NCBI RefSeq assembly: GCF_030705605.1
Contig: NZ_JAPCKK010000029.1
Location: 1-41,429 of the forward strand
Origin: Paenibacillus zeirhizosphaerae
GTDB lineage: Bacteria; Bacillota; Bacilli; Paenibacillales; Paenibacillaceae
DNA: 41,429 nucleotides
Reading direction: 5' to 3'
In this document: positions 1-7,012 of the stretch, one piece after another
Numbering within the stretch: the first letter of the stretch is position 1
How the letters are laid out: the number at the start of each line of letters is the position of its first letter
Made by a program: the position numbers and the translations under genes
Notes under the pieces: generated by a model
The model's input: only the letters and a program-made list of their open reading frames with translations
Databases searched by the model: none
Told to the model about the DNA's origin: nothing

Positions 1-42
1 TATCAGACTGCCTCAACGTCGAGAACTTTTGCTTCCTTACTC

Positions 43-115
43 AGACTGTCCCCCTCCGGGTTGAAAGGGAAAGGGGTAAAAAACGTGGGAGTCAAAGAGA
101 CGCTTTTGACAGTCT
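43..115. repeat. Small element with 8-bp terminal inverted repeats
   Basis: The element is bounded by AGACTGTC (43-50) and its exact reverse complement GACAGTCT (108-115). Inside it, GTCAAA and TTTGAC form a further 6-bp stem (91-96 and 105-110). There is no coding potential on either strand. It lies downstream of the YitT gene and may be a dispersed intergenic or MITE-like repeat, but only one copy is present in this window, so the class is inferred. Confidence 0.4.
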
Positions 116-143
116 CGTTCATATCAGGGAGTCCATGCCTCTC

Positions 144-179
144 GTTAAGGGCGTAGCCGCAACAAGCTGCGTCCCTAAC
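144..179. other. Imperfect hairpin downstream of the YitT gene
   Basis: Bases 144-157 pair imperfectly with 166-179 across an 8-base loop. On the plus strand there are two G-T wobbles and one A-C mismatch in 14 positions. It lies 39 bases beyond the YitT stop codon. No T-tract follows on the minus strand, so it is not a convincing intrinsic terminator. It could be a 3'-end stabilising structure. Nothing else is recognised between 116 and 217. Confidence 0.3.
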
Positions 180-217
180 GGCTGCATGATGCCTGCCCTT
201 GTGCGCTCCCTCCTTTG

Positions 218-1117
218 TCAGCGTTCTCTTTTAAAACCATTGCCCAATACTTCGTGCGTATCGCCGATAATAACAAATGCATCCGGATCTACGGACCTGA
301 CGAGCGTTTTGAGCCGGGTGACTTCATTCTGTCCCACGACCACCATCAGCACCGGCCGGTCCTCCTGCGTAAATCCGCCACGGCCCGCCAGCTCGGTCAA
401 GCCTCGATCCAGATCCTCCAGAATGACTTTGGCCATTTTCTCCTTGTGATTGGAAATAATATAAGCCACCTTCGAATATCCAAGCCCCATTTCCACCGCA
501 TCAATAACTTTACCCGTGATATAGAGGCCGATGAGAGCATACAGCGCATTTTCCGGTGAAAGAGCGAAGCCTGCCAGCACAATAACCGTGCCATCGAGCA
601 GAACGACCGACAGCGAAAAGCTGAAGCCAGTATATTTCTGGATGATCTGCGCTAGAATGCTCAGTCCCCCGGTAGACCCTCGTCCCCTGAATACGATGCC
701 CAGTCCCAGCCCGACACCGATCCCGCCATATAATGAGGCCAGCAACGGGTTGGTCGTCGGCACCGGCCAGTTACTTGTAAAATAGACAAACAGCGGCAGC
801 AGCACACTTCCCAGCAGTGAACGGAGGCCATACTGCCTGCCAAGCAGCAGCACACCGGCGATGAACAACGGAATATTAAGCGCCCACTGTGTAAAGGCAG
901 GTTCCAGCCCGAACCATTCCTGCGCTAGGATCGACAGACCCGATACTCCTCCGGAAGCAATCCGGCTAGGCAGCAGAAACATGTTGAAAGTCAGCGCCGT
1001 TATAAAGGAGCCCAATGCGATCAAAAACATATCAAGCGCATTGCGTCCCGGCCCCGATGCGGGGAATAATTCCGCGATTCGCTTTCTGCGTGCGGAAGGT
1101 GAGTAAGATGATGCCAT
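218..1117 (-). CDS. YitT family membrane protein (DUF161/DUF2179)
   Basis: This is a 299-residue integral membrane protein of the YitT family. About five hydrophobic segments lie between residues 25 and 200 (for example around ALDMFLIALGSFITALTF), followed by a soluble C-terminal DUF2179 domain (about 215-295) with motifs such as FTQEDRPVLMVVV and DPDAFVIIGDTHEVLG. Families of this type are common in Firmicutes, and no transport substrate is established. The ATG start is preceded by AAAGGAGA at a spacing of 9. The gene lies downstream of prfB on the same strand, separated by a strong terminator, so it is probably transcribed separately. The product family is clear; the cellular role is unknown. 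Confidence 0.88.
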   Translation of the reverse strand: MASSYSPSARRKRIAELFPASGPGRNALDMFLIALGSFITALTFNMFLLPSRIASGGVSGLSILAQEWFGLEPAFTQWALNIPLFIAGVLLLGRQYGLRSLLGSVLLPLFVYFTSNWPVPTTNPLLASLYGGIGVGLGLGIVFRGRGSTGGLSILAQIIQKYTGFSFSLSVVLLDGTVIVLAGFALSPENALYALIGLYITGKVIDAVEMGLGYSKVAYIISNHKEKMAKVILEDLDRGLTELAGRGGFTQEDRPVLMVVVGQNEVTRLKTLVRSVDPDAFVIIGDTHEVLGNGFKRER

Positions 1118-1239
1118 AGTTCAATTTCTCCTTTAAATGTTATTCACTTGTTATTCGTTGTTACCCCAAGCGCTGCAAAAGCATACCTATGCAACAGAAA
1201 CGGACAACGGAAGCGGAACGGGTATGCATAATTTTAAGC

Positions 1240-1289
1240 AAAAAAATTCCTACACGAAGTGTACTCAAAAAACGTACACCACGTGTAGG
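1240..1289 (-). terminator. Intrinsic terminator of prfB
   Basis: Arms 1249-1264 and 1274-1289 form a 16-base stem with two adjacent mismatches and a 9-base loop. On the minus strand the stem is followed by AA and a run of seven T. It begins 11 bases after the prfB stop codon. Confidence 0.85.
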
Positions 1290-1299
1290 AAAGGTTAGA

Positions 1300-2413
1300 T
1301 TATTCGGTTTCCACCTTGATTTGGCTGCGCAGGTAACCGTCGATAAACGCATCCAGGTCTCCGTCCATAACAGCACCTACGTTCCCTGTCTCAACACTGG
1401 TACGGTGATCCTTTACCATACTATAGGGATGAAACACATAGGAGCGAATCTGGCTGCCCCACGCAATTTCCGACTGTTCTCCTCGGATTTCGGCCAAATG
1501 CTGCTCTTGCTCTTCAATTTTACGCTCATACAGCTTCGAACGAAGCATCGTCATGGCGCGTTCACGGTTCTTGATCTGGGATCTTTCGTTCTGACAGGTC
1601 ACCACGATGCCTGTTGGCAGGTGGGTAATCCGCACAGCCGAGTCGGTCGTATTGATGTGCTGGCCACCCGCGCCACTGGCACGGTACGTGTCGATCTTCA
1701 GATCCTCCGTACGGATTTCGATGTCCACATCATCCGCGATCTCCGGCACAACATCGCAGGATACAAACGACGTATGACGGCGTCCTGACGAGTCGAACGG
1801 CGAGATACGCACCAGACGGTGAACACCTTTTTCCGCCTTCAGATAACCATAAGCGTTAAAGCCCTTGATCAGCAGGGTAACGCTCTTGATTCCCGCCTCA
1901 TCGCCGGGCAGATAATCCAGTGTCTCCACCTTGAAGCCGCGCTTCTCGGCCCAACGGGTGTACATACGATGCAGCATTTGCCCCCAGTCCTGCGACTCGG
2001 TTCCACCGGCGCCCGGATGCAGCTCCAGAATGGCGTTCAGCTTATCGTAAGGCTGGTTTAACAGCAACTGCAGCTCGAATTCCTCCAGCCTGCTAACCAA
2101 TGCGGACACGCTGTTCGTGACCTCGGTTGCCAGCTCCTCGTCGCCTTCTTCATCAGCCAGTTCAACCATCATGCTGGCATCCTCGTATTCCTGACGGAGC
2201 TTCTCATATTCGTCAACAGAGGATTTGACAGCGTTCAATTCAGCAATAATCCCCTGTGCCTTCTCATTGTCATCCCAAAAATCCGGGGCCGCCATCTTCT
2301 CTTCAAAGTTGGCGATCATCTCCTGCTTCAGATCTAAGTCAAAGAGACCCCCTAAGGTTTGTTAGTTTCTTGCTTATTTCACGCAGATCATGCTTTACAC
2401 TTGGATCGATCAT
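1300..2413 (-). CDS. prfB: Peptide chain release factor 2 (programmed +1 frameshift)
   Basis: RF2 recognises UGA and UAA stop codons and triggers peptide release on the ribosome. The anticodon-like tripeptide SPF (in [10 protein letters not shown]) and the universal catalytic GGQ (in [12 protein letters not shown]) are both present. Translation starts at ATG 2413 behind AAAAGGGG. It reads 24 codons to an in-frame TGA (2341-2339), where a +1 shift on CTT TGA C continues in the main frame (DLDLKQEM and onward), giving about 370 residues. This is the classic autoregulatory site: when RF2 is scarce the ribosome stalls at UGA and shifts. A simple ORF caller would wrongly start at ATG 2319. The gene lies directly downstream of secA on the same strand, as in many Firmicutes. 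Confidence 0.95.
2338..2353 (-). promoter_or_regulatory. prfB programmed +1 frameshift site
   Basis: The minus strand reads AGGGGGTCTCTTTGAC. An internal Shine-Dalgarno-like AGGGGG lies three bases before the slippery CTT, followed by in-frame TGA and C. This differs by one base from the well-known E. coli prfB site. Reading GAC (2340-2338) instead of TGA restores the RF2 frame. Confidence 0.93.
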
Positions 2414-2456
2414 TCCGCAAAACCCCTTTTCATGAAATGAGCCCCCGGAGTGCAGC

Positions 2457-2554
2457 AGGCAATGAGCACCAGCCATCAGCTGGCACCCATTGCCTCTGCT
2501 CTCCAAGGAGCCTTATGTTCACCTCGCAGCAGCTTATGATGCTCAAGCTGCTGC
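2457..2554. other. Two hairpins between secA and prfB
   Basis: The first is AGGCAATG (2457-2464) paired with CATTGCCT (2488-2495), enclosing a smaller CCAGC/GCTGG stem. The second is a perfect 10-bp stem, GCAGCAGCTT (2526-2535) with AAGCTGCTGC (2545-2554). Neither is followed by a T-tract on the minus strand. A run of seven T (minus, 2597-2591) follows the secA stop by about 11 bases, next to only a weak stem, so secA termination here is uncertain. The hairpins could be mRNA-processing or leader structures for prfB. Confidence 0.4.
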
Positions 2555-2608
2555 AGCCTGTTTATTCTAATATCCTATGCTGTCCATCCCAAAAAAACTC
2601 GGCATGCC

Positions 2609-5059
2609 TTAAGCCTTGCCTGATCTCCGGGATGCTCTGTTCTGCTTCGGCGTCGAAGGCTCGCCGCTGGTGGACATTTTCTTCTCATCCACGACCGCCT
2701 GGCGCTCCTGGTTCGATTCGATTTTCGCTTTCATCACGTAAGTCGCAACCTCTTCCTGGATGCTGGCGATCATTTCATGGAACATTTCAAAACCTTCAAA
2801 TTGATACTCACGCAGCGGATCCGTACCACCGTAAGCACGAAGATGAATGCCCTGACGGAGCTGATCCATGGCGTCGATATGGTCCATCCACTTGCTGTCT
2901 ACAGCGCGCAGCACGATAACCTTTTCGAATTCGCGAACCATTTCCTCGCCAATCTCTTCTTCACGAGCATTGTACTTGGTCGTAACTTTCTCAAACAGAA
3001 GCTCGACAATCTCTTCCTTCTCTTTGCCCCAAAGCTCGTCGCGGCTCACTGCGCCTTCTTCCAGCAGCTTGCCGTTGACGTACTCAGCCACTTCTTCAAG
3101 CTCCCAGTTCTCAGGAATGTCGTCCCCGCAGTGCGCCTCAACTATACGCTCGATGGTAGGCTTGATCATGTCGAATACGATCTCTTTGATATTCTCCGAC
3201 TCCAGCACTTCACGGCGCTGCTTGTAAATAATCTCACGCTGCTGATTCATGACGTCGTCATACTGCAGCACGACTTTACGGAGATCGAAGTTATTGCCTT
3301 CCACCCGCTTCTGGGCGGATTCGATGGCACGCGTAATCATGCGGCTCTCAATCGGCTGATCTTCCTCAAAGCCAAGACGCTCCATCATACTCAGCACGTT
3401 GTCTGCGCCAAAGCGCTTCATCAGATCATCGCCAAGAGACAGGTAGAATTGCGTCGAGCCCGGGTCCCCTTGACGGCCTGCACGGCCTCGCAACTGATTG
3501 TCAATCCGGCGGGATTCGTGCCGCTCTGTACCGATGATATGCAGACCGCCGGTTTCGGCTACGCCTTCACCCAACACAATATCCGTACCCCGGCCAGCCA
3601 TGTTCGTGGCAATCGTAACCGCACCGGCTTCACCCGCGCGGGAGATAATTTCCGCTTCCTCCGCATGGTATTTCGCATTCAGCACCTTATGCTTCACGCC
3701 TTTGCGCTTCAGCATTTCGGACAGCAGCTCGGAGTTCTCGATCGATACCGTACCCACAAGCACCGGCTGCTGCTTCTGATGGCGCTCCATAATTTCATCG
3801 ACAACCGCTTTGAACTTGCCTTTCACACTTTTATAAACAACATCAGGCGTGTCAATACGCTGATTCGGACGATTGGTCGGAATTTGCAGCACTTCCAGGC
3901 CGTAGATTTTCTTGAACTCTTCTTCCTCGGTTTTGGCCGTACCGGTCATGCCCGCCAGCTTCCGATACATACGGAAATAGTTCTGGAAGGTAATCGTCGC
4001 CAGCGTCATGCTCTCGTTCTGTACGCCGATGCCTTCCTTCGCTTCAATTGCCTGGTGCAGACCGTCGCTGTAGCGACGACCGGCCATCAGACGGCCCGTA
4101 AATTCATCAACGATGACAACCTCGTCCTCGGTTACCACGTAATCCACGTCACGACGCATGATCACATTCGCCTTCAACGCTTGCACTACATGATGGTTGA
4201 TCGTCACGTTAGCCTGATCATACAGGTTTTCCACGGCGAAGAAATTTTCCGCTTTGGACACACCGTTCTCCGTCAGCGCAACCGATTTCACCTTCACGTC
4301 AACCGTGTAATCCTCTTCAATCCCCAGCGTTTTCACGAATCGGTCGGCCGCAAAATACAGCTGCGTCGATTTCTGGGCCTGTCCTGAAATGATCAGCGGT
4401 GTCCGCGCCTCATCAACCAGGATAGAGTCCACTTCGTCAATGATGCAGAACTGCAGAGGACGCTGAACCATCTGTTCCTTATACAGCACCATGTTATCGC
4501 GCAGATAGTCAAAGCCGAACTCGTTGTTGGTCCCGTACGTAATATCACAAGCATAAGCATGCTGCTTCGCACCATGGTCCATACCACTCAGGTTCAAGCC
4601 GACCGTCATGCCAAGAAACTCATAGATCTGCCCCATTTCACCGCTGTCGCGCTGGGCCAAATAATCGTTGACCGTAACCACGTGCACGCCACGACCCGCA
4701 AGCGCGTTCAGATAGACGGGCAGGGTACCGACCAATGTCTTACCTTCCCCTGTCTTCATTTCAGCAATTTTACCTTCATGCAGCGCCATCCCGCCCAGCA
4801 ACTGAACGTCATAATGACGTTTGCCCAGCACACGCTTGGACGCTTCACGTACAGTAGCATACGCTTCAGGCAACAGCTCGTCCAACGATCCTCCCTGCTC
4901 CAGGCGGCTGCGGAATTCCTCCGTCTTCCCTTTCAGCTGTTCATCGGTAAGCGCACTAAAGTCCGGCTCCATCTTATTAATCAGGTCAACCGTCTTCATT
5001 AGACGTTTGACGTCCCGTTCATTCGTATCTCCGAATATCTTCTTAACTATGCCTAGCAT
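2609..5059 (-). CDS. secA: Protein translocase ATPase SecA
   Basis: SecA drives preproteins through SecYEG by ATP hydrolysis at the cytoplasmic membrane. The 816-residue product has the N-terminal [15 protein letters not shown], Walker A MKTGEGKT (about 101-108), the DEVDSIL DEAD-box motif, [12 protein letters not shown] and GRAGRQGD in the second nucleotide-binding fold, and the scaffold/wing motif [17 protein letters not shown]. The ATG is preceded by AAAGGGGT. The C-terminus is unusual: it ends in a basic Ser/Arg-rich stretch (ASRRSGKA) and lacks the Cys-rich zinc-binding SecB/lipid-interacting tail (CPCGSGKK-type) of many bacterial SecA proteins. No such tail was found in any frame just past the stop, so a recent frameshift is unlikely. 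prfB follows on the same strand. Confidence 0.97.
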   Translation of the reverse strand: MLGIVKKIFGDTNERDVKRLMKTVDLINKMEPDFSALTDEQLKGKTEEFRSRLEQGGSLDELLPEAYATVREASKRVLGKRHYDVQLLGGMALHEGKIAEMKTGEGKTLVGTLPVYLNALAGRGVHVVTVNDYLAQRDSGEMGQIYEFLGMTVGLNLSGMDHGAKQHAYACDITYGTNNEFGFDYLRDNMVLYKEQMVQRPLQFCIIDEVDSILVDEARTPLIISGQAQKSTQLYFAADRFVKTLGIEEDYTVDVKVKSVALTENGVSKAENFFAVENLYDQANVTINHHVVQALKANVIMRRDVDYVVTEDEVVIVDEFTGRLMAGRRYSDGLHQAIEAKEGIGVQNESMTLATITFQNYFRMYRKLAGMTGTAKTEEEEFKKIYGLEVLQIPTNRPNQRIDTPDVVYKSVKGKFKAVVDEIMERHQKQQPVLVGTVSIENSELLSEMLKRKGVKHKVLNAKYHAEEAEIISRAGEAGAVTIATNMAGRGTDIVLGEGVAETGGLHIIGTERHESRRIDNQLRGRAGRQGDPGSTQFYLSLGDDLMKRFGADNVLSMMERLGFEEDQPIESRMITRAIESAQKRVEGNNFDLRKVVLQYDDVMNQQREIIYKQRREVLESENIKEIVFDMIKPTIERIVEAHCGDDIPENWELEEVAEYVNGKLLEEGAVSRDELWGKEKEEIVELLFEKVTTKYNAREEEIGEEMVREFEKVIVLRAVDSKWMDHIDAMDQLRQGIHLRAYGGTDPLREYQFEGFEMFHEMIASIQEEVATYVMKAKIESNQERQAVVDEKKMSTSGEPSTPKQNRASRRSGKA

Positions 5060-5091
5060 GGTTTACCCCTTTCGCGCAAAAACAATTGATG

Positions 5092-5137
5092 GAATCAATT
5101 TCACAAACAAAAGGGTCCATGAAAATGAAATTGATTC
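5092..5137 (-). promoter_or_regulatory. 11-bp inverted repeat in the secA leader
   Basis: GAATCAATTTC (5092-5102) and its exact complement GAAATTGATTC (5127-5137) are separated by 24 bases. In the secA mRNA this stem would end about 33 bases before the start codon, close to the AAAGGGG ribosome binding site. Its loop contains CCCTTT, complementary to AAAGGG of that site. A role in translational control of secA is inference only. Confidence 0.4.
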
Positions 5138-5198
5138 GTACCTTTCAGCTTGCATCTGCTTGTTCATCAGCCATTTTCAGAAAAAAGTCTTTGGATAA

Positions 5199-5227
5199 AT
5201 TGTAACAGTTTGTGGGAGTTGCCGCAA
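5199..5227 (-). promoter_or_regulatory. Candidate sigma-A promoter of secA
   Basis: On the minus strand, TTGCGG (5227-5222) and TACAAT (5204-5199) are separated by 17 bases. The -10 matches consensus at five of six positions and the -35 at three. It would give a leader of about 130 bases containing the inverted repeat at 5092-5137. The rest of 5228-5344 shows nothing recognisable. Confidence 0.4.
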
Positions 5228-5344
5228 CACACATGGGCTGGGCAATATCTACAAAATCCATTTCCTTTCATTGTATATTGTACAGACGAAGCATACGTCC
5301 GTTAAGTTTCGGATTTTGGCATTTTATCGGTGCCGATGGGTACG

Positions 5345-5383
5345 AAAAAGGCCCTCGTCCGGATATACGTCCGGGACAAGGGC
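5345..5383 (-). terminator. Intrinsic terminator of hpf
   Basis: GCCCTCGTCCGGA (5351-5363) pairs with TCCGGGACAAGGGC (5370-5383) with one bulge. On the minus strand the stem is followed by CCTTTTTCG. It lies 65 bases downstream of the hpf stop. Confidence 0.85.
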
Positions 5384-5448
5384 ACTCGTTAGTATTTTAG
5401 TTATTTTGCATTCTTAGTTAAAGGGTTCATCCATGCCTGCTGAAACGA

Positions 5449-6012
5449 TCACTCCTGCTCAATCAGACCGTACTTCCCGTCATTACGTTTATAAACCACA
5501 TTTACTTCCTGATTATCAATGTTGGAAAACACAAAGAAATTATGCCCGATCATGTTCATCTGGAGAATGGCCTCCTCCACATCCATCGGCTTCAATAAAA
5601 AGCGCTTGGTGCGGACTACCTCCAGCTCGTCGCTCTGGTCATCTTCGCCAAACTCGGGAACCTCCACCTCCGCAGCCGGCTGCTCTACGAACAGCGTCTT
5701 CAAGCCACCCTCTTGGCGGAACTTGCGGTTCAGCTTCGTTTTGTGCTTGCGGATCTGACGTTCGAGCTTGTCCGCTACCGCGTCGATGGACGCGTACATG
5801 TCTTCGCTTCTGTCTTCAGCCCGGAGGAGTACCCCTGGCAAAGGAATGGTTACTTCCACGGTGCGCAGCCCTCTTGTCGTGCTTAGCGTGACACTTCCAT
5901 CAGATGTTGGCGGAGCATCGAAATACTTCTCAAGCCTGTTGAATTTCTTCTCAACATATTCTTTCAAAGCGTCAGTAACATCGATCTGTTGACCTCGAAC
6001 GGTTAGGTTCAT
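5449..6012 (-). CDS. hpf: Long-form ribosome hibernation promoting factor
   Basis: Hpf binds the 30S decoding region and, in the long form, dimerises 70S ribosomes into inactive 100S particles in stationary phase. The 187-residue length and two domains are diagnostic of the long form. The N-terminal S30AE domain (about 1-105, starting MNLTVRGQQIDVTDAL) carries the basic RQIRKHKTKLNRKF helix end. A linker precedes the C-terminal dimerisation domain (about 128-185; KPMDVEEAILQMNMIGHNFF to RNDGKYGLIEQE). The ATG is preceded by AAAGGAGG at a spacing of 8. The gene is monocistronic, between its own terminator and the cold-shock gene's terminator, and sits upstream of secA as in other Firmicutes. 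Confidence 0.95.
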   Translation of the reverse strand: MNLTVRGQQIDVTDALKEYVEKKFNRLEKYFDAPPTSDGSVTLSTTRGLRTVEVTIPLPGVLLRAEDRSEDMYASIDAVADKLERQIRKHKTKLNRKFRQEGGLKTLFVEQPAAEVEVPEFGEDDQSDELEVVRTKRFLLKPMDVEEAILQMNMIGHNFFVFSNIDNQEVNVVYKRNDGKYGLIEQE

Positions 6013-6036
6013 ATGGAACGCCTCCTTTGCCCTTTC

Positions 6037-6045
6037 AGTATACCA
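6037..6045 (-). promoter_or_regulatory. Candidate extended -10 promoter of hpf
   Basis: The minus strand reads TGGTATACT, an extended -10 (TGn TATACT), with no convincing -35. The predicted start would lie only a few bases before the hpf ribosome binding site. A stress-type sigma factor promoter was looked for and not recognised. Confidence 0.3.
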
Positions 6046-6130
6046 TATTTGTTAGGCGGGAGTAAAAATGAAGGTAGGGAAATGCAGGGATTTGTTAACG
6101 CCCGCACAATCTATTAAAAGAAGCTATGAA

Positions 6131-6166
6131 AATAAAAAGAAACCCTGGAATCGAGATTCCAGGGTT
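6131..6166 (-). terminator. Intrinsic terminator of the cold-shock gene
   Basis: A perfect 11-bp stem (6141-6151 with 6156-6166) has a 4-base loop. On the minus strand it is followed by a T-rich stretch (TTCTTTTTATT). Confidence 0.9.
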
Positions 6167-6231
6167 CATGCTAGCGTTTTCTCAATTGCTAACCATCTTA
6201 CCGATTATGTAGGTCGGCTATGCCGGGATGA

Positions 6232-6429
6232 TTATAATTTGATTACGTTAGCTGCTTGCGGTCCACGAGCGCCTTCAACGATGTCGAATTCAACGTCTTG
6301 TCCCTCTTCCAAGGTTTTGAAGCCTTCGGATTGGATTGCGGAGAAGTGTACGAAAACGTCGCCACCTTCTGCAGTTTCAATGAAACCATAACCTTTTTCT
6401 GCGTTGAACCATTTAACTTTACCTTGCAT
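6232..6429 (-). CDS. Cold-shock protein (CspA family)
   Basis: A 65-residue single OB-fold nucleic acid-binding protein that acts as an RNA chaperone. RNP1 (KGYGFIE) and RNP2 (VFVHFSAI) are both intact, and the length and acidic composition are typical of Bacillus CspB/C/D paralogues. The start is [16 protein letters not shown], with a modest GAAGGGA ribosome binding site. A strong sigma-A promoter gives a leader of about 48 bases, and a clean terminator follows, so the gene is monocistronic. The paralogue letter cannot be assigned from the sequence alone. Confidence 0.95.
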   Translation of the reverse strand: MQGKVKWFNAEKGYGFIETAEGGDVFVHFSAIQSEGFKTLEEGQDVEFDIVEGARGPQAANVIKL

Positions 6430-6483
6430 GCACTAACATTCCCTTCGTCATCAAATGAAGTGAAGCTCTCGCTCACATTTCCG

Positions 6484-6513
6484 ACTATACCACCCAAGCT
6501 TATCCATTGTCAA
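6484..6513 (-). promoter_or_regulatory. Sigma-A promoter of the cold-shock gene
   Basis: On the minus strand, a perfect -35 TTGACA (6513-6508), an 18-base spacer and -10 TATAGT (6489-6484) with a preceding TGG (extended -10). It is well placed for the cold-shock gene. Confidence 0.8.
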
Positions 6514-6540
6514 TTGGAAATGTAAATGGTTTAATACATT

Positions 6541-6949
6541 ATTTTTCCACTGGTAGATTGACTGGAATTACAGCATAAATGGACCAATCCGGTTCTGAAC
6601 TTGAGCTATTGATTATCTATTAAACCTATATGCTCCGGGTGAATCACACTCTGAATATTTTTTGTAGAATTTTTACTATCGAAAGCCTTAGCCGAACGGC
6701 TTAGCGAAACAATGTATTCTTCCAGGAGCGGCTGATAGCTGAAGATCGAAACGGTTCCAAGGTAGATAATGAAACGACTGTCTGAAACGATCGCGTAAGA
6801 AGAAGTACTGGTTGCCGTAGAGATAGAAATCAGCAAGCGGTTGAGATGGATAACACTTTACGTAACACGGTAACTGGGCTAGTAAATTCTCGACAGAAAT
6901 TGACAGAAACATTTTTTTCAAGGTGAAGTATGTTGGGGTATAGAAAGAG
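6541..6949. other. Non-coding or decayed stretch
   Basis: About 400 bases with no convincing gene. Short open frames exist on the minus strand (for example 6606-6836), but they lack ribosome binding sites and overlap each other in different frames. Segments such as LADFYLYGNQYFFLRD look protein-like but were not recognised. This may be a decayed gene at the border between the housekeeping block and the accessory region. Confidence 0.3.
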
Positions 6950-6981
6950 AGCAAAAAAGAAAGAGCGATTGTTAATCGCCC
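6950..6981 (-). terminator. Terminator of the FN3 surface protein gene
   Basis: GCGATT (6966-6971) and AATCGC (6975-6980) form a short stem with a 3-base loop. On the minus strand it is followed by a TTTC and TTTTTT-rich tract. It starts about 32 bases after the stop of the gene at 7013. Confidence 0.7.
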
Positions 6982-7012
6982 TTTCCACATGGATATAAGG
7001 CTACCCAGTAAT

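Noticed and set aside
2777..4387. Long 536-codon open frame on the plus strand
   Set aside because: It lies wholly antisense to secA, has no recognisable domains and is rich in His/Leu/Phe, typical of the reverse strand of a conserved gene.
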